Positions 25,412 to 33,699 of a stretch of DNA of 64,000 nucleotides are shown piece after piece (positions within the stretch are counted from its first letter, which is position 1; each line of letters starts with the position of its first letter). This DNA is from an uncultured Poribacteria bacterium (GTDB lineage Bacteria > Poribacteria > WGA-4E > WGA-3G), in assembly GCA_958295855.1 (NCBI GenBank), contig OY282383.1, positions 3,142,481 to 3,206,480 of the forward strand, read 5' to 3'. The notes beneath the pieces are model-generated. The model was not told where the DNA came from. It did no database searches and saw only the letters and a list, made by a program, of their open reading frames with translations. The position numbers were made by a program, and so were the translations under genes.

Positions 25412-28093
25412 ATGGCTTTACCCCCCAACTTCCCCGAATCTCCGCATGCGATTATCGATCCCACAGTACGCTGGCTTCCAGATGAGTCCCTGCTGTCGGG
25501 TACGGAACCCGGAATGCTACTTCCCCCACTTGTCCAAAAGGTGCGGAAGCGAGTCAAAGTGTGGCGTGACGACAACTACAACGGTGCTTCCAAAACTAGC
25601 AAAGCACTGCTCAATTGGTGGTTCAATACCCCACATCTGCGAGAACAGGCTGATGGAACAATGAGCGAATTTCAGTATTACTTCGCTCAACGCGAGGCAC
25701 TCGAAACTATCATCTGTCTGTACGATGTTGTCAAGGTACGGGACAAATATGATCTGATGCGCTTTGACAGTTCCAAGGCCGTTTCGACAGGCATGTTTGA
25801 CGAAAACTGGCGACGGTTTGTGATAAAAATGGCGACTGGCACCGGAAAAACAAAGGTGATGAGCCTCGCCATCGCGTGGAGTTTCTTTCACAAGTTGTAT
25901 GAACAAGGCTCCGAACTCTCGCGTAACTTTCTAGTTATTGCTCCCAATATCATTGTTCTCGACCGGCTCTATCACGATTTTCAAGGATTACGCATTTTCT
26001 CTGAAGACCCGGTGTTGCCCGACAACGGCTTTGAAGGAAATAACTGGCGTGACGATTTTCAACTGACACTGCACGTCCAAGACGAAGTACGCACCACCCG
26101 TGCCACCGGCAACCTCTTTCTCACCAATATCCACCGCGTTTATTCCAGCAACCTGTCCGCACCATCAGCCGATGATGACAATAGCATGGACTACTTTTTG
26201 GGCAAAAAACCGACCGGGGCAACCACAGACTCCAAGGTCGACCTCGGGGACATCGTCCGCGACATTGACGAACTGATGCTCCTCAACGATGAAGCGCACC
26301 ATGTCCACAACCCAAAGTTGGCCTGGTTCAAATCCATTGAGGATATTCACAACCGCCTCTTGCAGAAAGGCAGCGGGTTGGCGTTGCAAGTGGACGTAAC
26401 CGCTACCCCCAAGCATAGCAACGGTGCTATTTTTGTTCAGACGGTCGCGGATTACCCGCTCGTCGAGGCGATCTCGCAAAATGTCGTCAAACACCCTGTC
26501 CTCCCTGATGCTGAAAGCAGGGCGAAACTTGTTGAACGGCAAAGCGTGAAGTACACCGAAAAATATGTGGACTACCTTGACCTCGGTGTTATTGAGTGGC
26601 GCAAAGCTTATGAAGAACACGAGAAACTTGGCAAGAAAGCCATCCTGTTCGTCATGACCGATAACACTCGAAACTGCGATGATGTGGCAGCGTATCTCGA
26701 AAACCACTACCCAGACCTCAAAGATGCTGTTCTGGTAATTCACACCAAGCAAAACGGCGAAATCTCCGAGGCAGCATCTGCCAAAAACAGAGAAGAATTG
26801 GAGAAACTCCGTAAACAGGCGAATGAAATTGATTCACTGGATAACCCGTATAAGGCGATTGTCTCCGTGTTGATGCTCAAGGAGGGGTGGGATGTCAAGA
26901 ACGTTACCACCATTGTCGGGCTCCGGGCCTATTCCGCCAAGCCCAATATTTTGCCGGAACAGACCCTGGGGCGTGGCCTACGCCTGATGTACGCCGGAAC
27001 CGAGAAGGAATCTGTGAGCGTTCTCGGCACCGATGCCTTCATGGAATTTGCTGAGTCAATTAAATCGGAGGGTGTCGAATTGGAACGCCAACCCATGGGT
27101 GCAGGGACAAAACCCAAAGCACCTCTCGTAGTTGCGGTGGACAAAGCAAACGTCAACAAGGATATTGACGCACTTGATATTGAAATTCCGATCCTGACGC
27201 GCCGCGTCTATCGGGAATACCAGAATCTCGCGGCCCTGGACGTTGCGCTGTTCGATTTTACACCGGTGGCATATCAGAAGCTTGGCGAAACATCGGCACG
27301 CGAAATCGTTTTCAAGGACATAACAACTGGCGAGGTTACACACATCACGGTGCTCGACAGTAGCGGGGCCGCGGATTACCGCAGCGCGCTCGGCTATTTT
27401 GCAGAGACTCTCCGCAAAGACCTCCGACTCGTCAGCGGGTATGATGTGCTGTACGGAAAGGTTAAAAACTTTGTTCAGAACCAACTCTTCGGCGAAACTG
27501 TGCCGTTGGATGCCCCTAATACCTTATACAATCTGTCGGAACTTCCTGCCACAAAAACCGTCATGGAAACCTTCACGCGCGCTATCAACGAGCTCACGGT
27601 ACAGGACAAGGGGGATGCACAGCTGAGCGAGACTATCAAACTAAGCGATACGCGCCCCTTTATGGTGAAAGAGCAGGAATATTTGATTCCCCAAAAATCT
27701 GTGCTCAATAGAATCACCGGAGATGCTCATTTTGAATTGGAATTTGCCGAGTTTTTGGAAAATTGCCCGGATGTCATCTCCCACGCCCAAAACTACTTTG
27801 GCATCCATTTCAAACTTGATTATGTCAACGCCGATGGCGACATTGCTAACTACTACCCCGATTTTCTCGTCAAGCTAACCGATGGCCGCGTAATTGTTGT
27901 TGAGACGAAGGGAAGAGAAGATCTGGATGTACCGCCCAAGATGCGTCGGTTGTCGCAATGGTGCGAGGGTGTCAACAGAGTCTCGCCAAATACTATCTAT
28001 GACTTTGTCTACGTGGATCAAGAGAGTTTTGACACCTATAGGCCGGAAACATTTCAACAACTGCTTGATGGATTCACGGAATACAAAACCTGA
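25412..28093 (+). CDS. Type III restriction (Res-like) helicase-nuclease
   Basis: 893 residues. Superfamily 2 helicase: Walker A MATGTGKT (about 140-147), DEAH-like box LNDEAHH (about 291-297), VDVTATP, and motif VI region EQTLGRGLRLM. The end holds a PD-(D/E)XK nuclease pattern: YYPDFLVKL, then VVETKGRED (about 828-836). This order is that of Res subunits of type III restriction enzymes, which translocate or slide on DNA and cut when two sites are engaged. The methyltransferase subunits needed are not adjacent but about 3 kb downstream, and two of them are present. Confidence 0.85.
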   Translation: MALPPNFPESPHAIIDPTVRWLPDESLLSGTEPGMLLPPLVQKVRKRVKVWRDDNYNGASKTSKALLNWWFNTPHLREQADGTMSEFQYYFAQREALETIICLYDVVKVRDKYDLMRFDSSKAVSTGMFDENWRRFVIKMATGTGKTKVMSLAIAWSFFHKLYEQGSELSRNFLVIAPNIIVLDRLYHDFQGLRIFSEDPVLPDNGFEGNNWRDDFQLTLHVQDEVRTTRATGNLFLTNIHRVYSSNLSAPSADDDNSMDYFLGKKPTGATTDSKVDLGDIVRDIDELMLLNDEAHHVHNPKLAWFKSIEDIHNRLLQKGSGLALQVDVTATPKHSNGAIFVQTVADYPLVEAISQNVVKHPVLPDAESRAKLVERQSVKYTEKYVDYLDLGVIEWRKAYEEHEKLGKKAILFVMTDNTRNCDDVAAYLENHYPDLKDAVLVIHTKQNGEISEAASAKNREELEKLRKQANEIDSLDNPYKAIVSVLMLKEGWDVKNVTTIVGLRAYSAKPNILPEQTLGRGLRLMYAGTEKESVSVLGTDAFMEFAESIKSEGVELERQPMGAGTKPKAPLVVAVDKANVNKDIDALDIEIPILTRRVYREYQNLAALDVALFDFTPVAYQKLGETSAREIVFKDITTGEVTHITVLDSSGAADYRSALGYFAETLRKDLRLVSGYDVLYGKVKNFVQNQLFGETVPLDAPNTLYNLSELPATKTVMETFTRAINELTVQDKGDAQLSETIKLSDTRPFMVKEQEYLIPQKSVLNRITGDAHFELEFAEFLENCPDVISHAQNYFGIHFKLDYVNADGDIANYYPDFLVKLTDGRVIVVETKGREDLDVPPKMRRLSQWCEGVNRVSPNTIYDFVYVDQESFDTYRPETFQQLLDGFTEYKT

Positions 28094-28138
28094 CAGATAT
28101 TTATAGGTAGGAGCGATCTCCCGATCGCGATTCCATAC

Positions 28139-28167
28139 TTGACATACCATACGATTTTGTGTTAGAA
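28139..28167 (+). promoter_or_regulatory. Promoter before the ParA-like gene
   Basis: TTGACA (28139-28144), 17-bp spacer, TTAGAA (28162-28167). It lies inside an upstream in-frame extension of the ParA-like frame and so supports the later start at 28216. Confidence 0.5.
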
Positions 28168-28215
28168 TTTAAAGCATCTTTTCACAAGTTTTTCTTTTTC
28201 AGAGGGGGCGGCATT

Positions 28216-29244
28216 ATGACAGCTTACGCATTCTGGAACAATAAGGGGGGTGTTGGCAAGAGTTTCTTAGCTTTTGTTGCGGCAACCGAGTATGCCCACG
28301 CTTACCCGGAAACAGATGTTTATGTGATTGACTTATGTCCACAGGCCAATATCTCTGAAACTTTACTCGTTAATCCAGAAGTGCTTCATAAACTTATAGG
28401 GCAGACACCACGTGGAACAGTCGCGGGTTACCTTGAAGCGCGACTGAATTCTCCCTTCCGTTTGGTCGAGGAAGTGTCTCCCTACGTGTGTTATCCTCAG
28501 GATTTCAACAGAAAACTTCCGGGAAATTTACGTTTGGTGTGTGGGGATAATCTGCTTGAAATCCTGTCCGAAGCAATTCGCCAGACATCTCAGCTTGCTA
28601 TTCCAGTAGATGCGTGGAAACAGGTGCTCAGTTGGATTAAAGATCTCACGATGGCTTTGCGGAAGCGGAGCGGTAACAGGGACGCGCTTTTCATACTTGA
28701 CTGCAATCCGAGTTTTGCTATCTACACGCAATTGGCCCTCGTCGCAGCAGAAAACGTTGTTGTGCCTTTTACGCCTGATGATAGTTCGCGTCGTGCGGTG
28801 GAAAATATAGTCGCTTTACTCTACGGCCACGGTATGGCAGACCCGAAAATAGAAACGTACGCCAAAATTAGTTTTGCCAAAAAAGCGAAGGAAGAAGGTA
28901 TTGCGATTCCGAAACTTCACACCTTCGTCAGTAATCGCGCAACGCTCTATAAAGGCAAAGCAAGCAAGGCTTTTGAGGCTGTGAGCGAGTCTATTCAGGG
29001 AACGCTGGATGTACTTCACAAAAGACATCGCCAAATCTACGCGATGCCAAAAGAGGCGCCAAGCGAAAGGTTCATGGAAATCCCTGACTATCACAGTGCG
29101 TGTGTGATTATGACAACAAAAGGAACACCCTTATATGCCCTTAAACCGGGACCGAATATGCTTCTCGATAAGCGAGTCCAACTCAATTCAGAACCATTAG
29201 AGCGGTATAGAACAGCTCTCGCCAAATTTGTGGAGTATCTTTAG
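28216..29244 (+). CDS. ParA/MinD-type ATPase
   Basis: 342 residues from the ATG behind AGAGGGGGCGGC. The deviant Walker A NKGGVGKSFLAF (about 9-20) with both signature lysines, VYVIDLCPQANIS, and FILDCNPSF place it with ParA-like ATPases. No ParB, centromere repeat or replication gene is near, so plasmid partition is unlikely. It is followed by a HEPN gene 9 bases downstream, so the two are probably co-expressed; ParA-like sensors paired with effectors are a defence theme, but that role is inferred here. Confidence 0.85.
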   Translation: MTAYAFWNNKGGVGKSFLAFVAATEYAHAYPETDVYVIDLCPQANISETLLVNPEVLHKLIGQTPRGTVAGYLEARLNSPFRLVEEVSPYVCYPQDFNRKLPGNLRLVCGDNLLEILSEAIRQTSQLAIPVDAWKQVLSWIKDLTMALRKRSGNRDALFILDCNPSFAIYTQLALVAAENVVVPFTPDDSSRRAVENIVALLYGHGMADPKIETYAKISFAKKAKEEGIAIPKLHTFVSNRATLYKGKASKAFEAVSESIQGTLDVLHKRHRQIYAMPKEAPSERFMEIPDYHSACVIMTTKGTPLYALKPGPNMLLDKRVQLNSEPLERYRTALAKFVEYL

Positions 29245-29253
29245 AGGGTTCCT

Positions 29254-29859
29254 GTGTCATCCGCAGCAGCAGTGAAGTACATGAACTCGGCAGGGCGCAT
29301 ACAAGCACTTCGCAAAGCAGCAACAGATAAGCGTTTGCGATCCATGTTGTTGAATGATGAACGACAGGTTTACTACCACGCGGCACTTGCCGCTTACGTC
29401 GCAGCATGGAACGCATACATAAGCAACTTGGTTCGCGACTTTTACGATGTGATAGCGGATCCGTTGAACCCAAAATTTGATGCTATACACACACTTGCCA
29501 AGGACATAGCAGAAAATGCTTTGACAAGATTCAATACGCCAAATTGGGAAAATACACGCAATCTTCTTGTCCAATACACAGGATATGATCCCATTGGTGC
29601 CTGGGTCTGGACTCGACGGAGAATGGTGAGGCACGCGGTTCATGAACGGTTGAATGAGATATTACGGGTTCGCCATAGGTTCGCGCACGGTTTTGATATG
29701 CCAGATTACGATTGGACACGGTCTCCGGGGGGGAAAGTACGCCTAACCAGCAAAGCCGTTGTTGAGACTGAAGCTTTCTTCAAAAATCTTGTCAAGGTTA
29801 CAGATAACCGAATGAAAGCACATATTGAGGCAACTTACGGGCTGGTTAGCATTTGGTAA
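29254..29859 (+). CDS. HEPN-domain protein (possible ribonuclease toxin)
   Basis: 201 residues, GTG start 9 bases after the ParA-like stop. It is almost all helical. Arg140 to His145 (LRVRHRFAHG) form the R-x4-H motif of catalytic HEPN ribonucleases; the RHRFAHG context resembles the RiboL-PSP-HEPN and MAE_28990-like groups often found in defence loci. I infer an RNA-cutting effector kept in check or triggered by the ParA-like protein. No antitoxin of the MNT type is present. Confidence 0.65.
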   Translation: MSSAAAVKYMNSAGRIQALRKAATDKRLRSMLLNDERQVYYHAALAAYVAAWNAYISNLVRDFYDVIADPLNPKFDAIHTLAKDIAENALTRFNTPNWENTRNLLVQYTGYDPIGAWVWTRRRMVRHAVHERLNEILRVRHRFAHGFDMPDYDWTRSPGGKVRLTSKAVVETEAFFKNLVKVTDNRMKAHIEATYGLVSIW

Positions 29860-29892
29860 TTAACTTGTGTTCTATTGATACACTAATAAATT

Positions 29893-30414
29893 ATGAAACA
29901 TCTCGAACGCATCGGCCCCGCTTTGCTCCTTCTCTTCTCCATTGGCATATCAGTTATTCTCGCGTACACAGCAACGAAGCGAACTTTGACAGGCTTGGAG
30001 AGCAGCCTTTGGCAAATCTTTGTTTTCGCGGGCGGACTTACGGGTTCGTTCATTTTCGGTCGCCAATCGGCTCGTGAGGCAGCCAGAGAAATTATCAAAC
30101 CACATGCCCGGAGTGCTGCCCGGCAACTTATCTCTCTTTATAACAGTATTTTGCGTGCTAAGTCAGTAGCATCCGTGGAAGTCTCACAGAGTTTTGAATC
30201 CCATAACCGTTACAATGTCATCCGGGCCTACCTTATAGCAATTTTCACCGAGCAGCTCGCTACGGCAGATGATGCACTAGAAAATTGGCGAGACATTCTT
30301 GAGGAAGAGGTCGAAGATTTAATCCAGAAACTCAGAGAGGACAACACAACATCGGAAGAAGCGGCAGGTGTAATTCAAAACTTTTCACTAGACAACACAA
30401 TGGGAGATAGATAA
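29893..30414 (+). CDS. Membrane protein of the defence island, unknown
   Basis: 173 residues with two N-terminal membrane helices (about 8-28 and 40-58) and a long helical cytoplasmic part, ending in acidic helices (EEEVEDLIQKLRED). No known family. It overlaps the next gene: its TAA-region and the ATG at 30414 share one base pair of codons, so they are co-translated. It stands upstream of the first methyltransferase module and is not duplicated. Confidence 0.7.
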   Translation: MKHLERIGPALLLLFSIGISVILAYTATKRTLTGLESSLWQIFVFAGGLTGSFIFGRQSAREAAREIIKPHARSAARQLISLYNSILRAKSVASVEVSQSFESHNRYNVIRAYLIAIFTEQLATADDALENWRDILEEEVEDLIQKLREDNTTSEEAAGVIQNFSLDNTMGDR

Positions 30415-30866
30415 TGACTCAACTAATTCGTAAAAAAGTTGCGCGGGTACTCAACGCACGAGAATGCGTAATAAACGCGGGGACTACAGATGGCGTAACT
30501 GTTGGCACATACTTTGATGTAATGGATATCCATGGTGAAGAGATTAGAGACCCCGATACCAAGGAAGTCTTAGGCTCACTTGAACGTCCGAAAGTCAGAG
30601 TACGGGTTACCTACGCTCAAGAAAATCTGTCTGTGGCAACAACCCCCCGATCAAACGGAGTGAACACTGACTTCGTAGTGGGCTTAGCGGACTTAGCGAT
30701 ACCGACCCTGGGTCCCGTTGCTCGATCTCTTATAGGAACGCCTCAGAAACCGTATGCACAATTGCAGAAAACAGCCGGAACTGCAGATGAACTTGATGAG
30801 GAAGATAGCCGCGTGCAAATCGGGGATCCCGTTGTGCAAGTCCTTGAAACGGGCAAGACAGAATAG
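30414..30866 (+). CDS. Beta-rich 150-residue protein, first copy
   Basis: The sequence VINAGTTDGVTVGTYFDVMD, GEEIRDPDTKEVLGS and KVRVRVTYAQENLSVA resembles the beta-barrel C-terminal domain of FlgT-like proteins; the partner reaction is unknown. It precedes the first methyltransferase by 39 bases. The second copy (33208-33660) differs at only a few residues, so gene and methyltransferase were duplicated as one unit. Confidence 0.75.
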   Translation: MTQLIRKKVARVLNARECVINAGTTDGVTVGTYFDVMDIHGEEIRDPDTKEVLGSLERPKVRVRVTYAQENLSVATTPRSNGVNTDFVVGLADLAIPTLGPVARSLIGTPQKPYAQLQKTAGTADELDEEDSRVQIGDPVVQVLETGKTE

Positions 30867-30905
30867 GAAACCGCCCACGAAAAATAACGAAGGGCAAGAC
30901 GCGTT

Positions 30906-33098
30906 ATGCCACGACTGACCGAACAGGAACGACAAGAAATCCTCCGCTTTATCGAGGCAGATAAACCGCTGCCCGACAAATATCGCTTCCTGCTGTTTGA
31001 AGATAAACGCGAGGTGGAACTCGTCTGGAACGGAAAAACCAACGAGGTCTGCAACATCGTACTTCCCTTTCAAACGATTGAGCAGGTGGATGAACCCCGG
31101 GCGGAATCTAACCAGCAACTAGATTTGTTTGACGCGCGCGGCCGCCAACTTAAAGGGTGGACAAACAAACTCATCTGGGGGGACAATAAACTCGTTTTGG
31201 CATCGCTCAAGAACGGACCCATGCGCGAGGAGATTGAAGCACAGGGCGGCCTCAAACTCATCTACATCGACCCACCCTTTGACGTAGGTGCGGATTTTTC
31301 CATGGATATCGAAATTGGTGAGGAGACGTTCACCAAAGATGCCAATATCCTTGAGGAGATAGCCTACAGGGACACCTGGGGCAAAGGCGCAGATTCTTTC
31401 CTCGCGATGATCAACGAACGGTTGGTACTGATGCGGGATTTGCTTGCCGAGGATGGCAGTATTTATGTGCATTGTGACTGGCGGGTGAATAGTTATATAA
31501 GGTTGGGGTTGGACGAAATTTTCGGAAAAGGTAATTTTAGGAATGAAATCATTTGGACTTTTGGTGGCAAAGGAATGGCGAATGTTAAGAAAAACTACTT
31601 CCGCAACCAAAACTCCATTCTTTTCTACAGTAAGACAGATTCTGTAAATCCAAACTTGAAATCCGGCATTGTCTCTCAATCGGTGATTAAGAGATTTGGC
31701 AAGTACATGAATGACAACTATCAGATTATTTTTGGAAAGCTGCGAAATAGCGGAGATACGCTTGAAATTAAAAAAGCAACCGCTGCCTTTGTTAAGAAAC
31801 ATGGCCATTACCCGAACGACGATGACATTGTTCGTGATTATTCAGGTGGCTCTTTTCTGAGAGATGTTTGGGATGACATTCCGATTGTCCGGCAAAGCGG
31901 GGTTTACCAAGAATTTGTTGGTTACCCCACCCAGAAACCAGAAGCACTGCTACAGCGCATCATCAAAGTCTCCTCAAACGAAGGCGATCTCGTCGCCGAC
32001 TTCTTCTGCGGTTCTGGCACAACAGCCGCCGTTGCCGAAAAACTCGGACGAAAGTGGATTGCCACAGACCTCGGCAAGTTTGCCATCCACACCACCCGCA
32101 AACGGATGATTGGGGTGCAGCGTCAACTCAAAGCAGATGGCAAAGACTATCGCGCCTTTGAAATCCTTAACCTCGGCAAATACGAACGGCAACACTACAT
32201 TGGAGTCAACCCAAACCTGCGCGAAGCAGAGCAGCAGAAACAATTGGTAGAGAAGGAAAAGACGTTCATTGCCCTCATTCTGCGCGCTTACGCTGCCGAA
32301 AGGACAGACGGTTTCACCTGTTTCCACGGCAAGAAAGCGGGGAGACTTGTGGCAATCGGACCCGTCAATCTCCCGGTGACGCGCCTGTTCGTGGAAGAAA
32401 TTATCTTTGAGTGCCGCAAGCATCAGATTACTCGTGTGGATGTTCTCGGTTTTGAGTTTGAGATGGGGCTATTCCCTACCGTGCTGGATGAGGCGAAAAG
32501 CAAAGGCATCGACCTCGCGCCGAAATTCATCCCCGCTGAGGTTTTCGACAAACGGGCAGTGGCGCAAGAGCAGGTGGTGTTCCATGATGTCGCGTTCATT
32601 GAAGTCAAACCGCATGTGACAGCCGGTAAAAAAAGCAAACCCGCGACGGTGGCAGTAGAATTAACCGATTTTTCTGTCTTTTACTCGCAGGACTCCATCT
32701 CCCACGCCGAGCAGACACTCAAAAACAAGAGCCGTCGCATCGTAGTGGAAAGAGGCCAGGTGGTCAAGGTGAGCAAAGATGCAAATGGGCGTGTGAGTCG
32801 CGAGGTGTTAACCAAACACTGGACAGATTGGATCGACTACTGGTCGGTTGATTTTGACTTTGAGAGCAAACGCGAAATCATCCGCGTGCAAGATTCGGAT
32901 ACAGGGGAATGGGAAGAGCAATGGACAGGCGATTACGTCTTTGAAAATGAGTGGCAGAGTTTCCGTACCAAGAAAGACCGCGCGTTAGAGTTAACTAGCG
33001 TTGCGCATGAGTGCCCTCCGGGCCGGCGCAAACTTGCCATCAAGGTCGTCGACATTTTCGGCAATGATACGATGACGATTGTTGAGGTGTCGGTGTGA
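30906..33098 (+). CDS. Type III-like DNA methyltransferase (Mod), copy 1
   Basis: 730 residues. Beta-class order: catalytic IDPPFD (residues 121-126) first, then a specificity region (about 193-353), then the S-adenosylmethionine site ADFFCGSGTTAAV (about 360-373). DPPF points to N6-adenine (or N4-cytosine) methylation. The C-terminal 350 residues are shared with copy 2 and would bind the Res subunit. Copies 1 and 2 are nearly identical on both sides of the specificity region, which is unrelated between them. Copy 1 has the longer region (about 160 residues; NIIWTFGGKG-like start). Start behind GAAGGGCAAGAC. Confidence 0.88.
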   Translation: MPRLTEQERQEILRFIEADKPLPDKYRFLLFEDKREVELVWNGKTNEVCNIVLPFQTIEQVDEPRAESNQQLDLFDARGRQLKGWTNKLIWGDNKLVLASLKNGPMREEIEAQGGLKLIYIDPPFDVGADFSMDIEIGEETFTKDANILEEIAYRDTWGKGADSFLAMINERLVLMRDLLAEDGSIYVHCDWRVNSYIRLGLDEIFGKGNFRNEIIWTFGGKGMANVKKNYFRNQNSILFYSKTDSVNPNLKSGIVSQSVIKRFGKYMNDNYQIIFGKLRNSGDTLEIKKATAAFVKKHGHYPNDDDIVRDYSGGSFLRDVWDDIPIVRQSGVYQEFVGYPTQKPEALLQRIIKVSSNEGDLVADFFCGSGTTAAVAEKLGRKWIATDLGKFAIHTTRKRMIGVQRQLKADGKDYRAFEILNLGKYERQHYIGVNPNLREAEQQKQLVEKEKTFIALILRAYAAERTDGFTCFHGKKAGRLVAIGPVNLPVTRLFVEEIIFECRKHQITRVDVLGFEFEMGLFPTVLDEAKSKGIDLAPKFIPAEVFDKRAVAQEQVVFHDVAFIEVKPHVTAGKKSKPATVAVELTDFSVFYSQDSISHAEQTLKNKSRRIVVERGQVVKVSKDANGRVSREVLTKHWTDWIDYWSVDFDFESKREIIRVQDSDTGEWEEQWTGDYVFENEWQSFRTKKDRALELTSVAHECPPGRRKLAIKVVDIFGNDTMTIVEVSV

Positions 33099-33207
33099 GC
33101 CTGCCGTAGATTCACGATGATTCTAGCGCATATAAACCTTTACAAGACTACATCCAAAATAAGCCTAGAAGGCAGCTTTTAAGGATAGGACTTAGGCAAA
33201 ATAGATA
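33099..33207. other. Junction between the two methyltransferase modules
   Basis: About 110 bases with no gene. Similarity to the region upstream of copy 1 begins only at the last bases before the ATG (atagataATGACTCAAC in both), so the left edge of the duplicated unit is at about 30407 and 33201. The right edge lies in the last codons of each methyltransferase. Confidence 0.6.
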
Positions 33208-33660
33208 ATGACTCAACTAATTCGTGGAAAAGTTGCGAAGGTACTCAACGCACGAGAAATCGTAATAAACGCGGGGACTACAGATGGCGTAACTGTTGGC
33301 ACATACTTTGATGTAATGGATATCCATGGTGAAGAGATTAGAGACCCCGATACCAACGAAGTCTTAGGCTCACTTGAACGTCCGAAAGTCAGAGTACGGG
33401 TTACCTACGCTCAAGAAAATCTGTCTGTGGCAACAACCCCCCGATCAAACGGAGTGAACACTGACTTCGTAGTGGGCTTAGCGGACTTAGCGATACCGAC
33501 CCTGGGTCCCGTTGCTCGATCTCTTATAGGAACGCCTCAGAAACCGTATGCACAATTGCAGAAAGCAGCCGAAACTACAGATGAACTTGATGAGGAAGAT
33601 AGCCGCGTGCAAATCGGGGATCCCGTTGTGCAAGTCCTTGAAACGGGCAAGACAGAATAG
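33208..33660 (+). CDS. Beta-rich 150-residue protein, second copy
   Basis: Differs from the copy at 30414 by about eight residues, mostly near the start (RGKVAKVLNAREIV) and end. Same spacing of 39 bases to its methyltransferase. Keeping both copies intact suggests the protein is needed with each methyltransferase, perhaps as an accessory subunit; that is inference. Confidence 0.75.
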   Translation: MTQLIRGKVAKVLNAREIVINAGTTDGVTVGTYFDVMDIHGEEIRDPDTNEVLGSLERPKVRVRVTYAQENLSVATTPRSNGVNTDFVVGLADLAIPTLGPVARSLIGTPQKPYAQLQKAAETTDELDEEDSRVQIGDPVVQVLETGKTE

Positions 33661-33699
33661 GAAACCGCCCACGAAAAATAACGAAGGGCAAGACGCGTT

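Noticed and set aside
26165..26752. 195-residue minus-strand frame inside the Res-like gene
   Set aside because: Antisense to conserved helicase motifs, no start signal, no family likeness.
28159..28215. N-terminal extension of the ParA-like protein
   Set aside because: It overlaps the promoter at 28139-28167 and precedes the strong ribosome-binding site; the P-loop fits a start at 28216.
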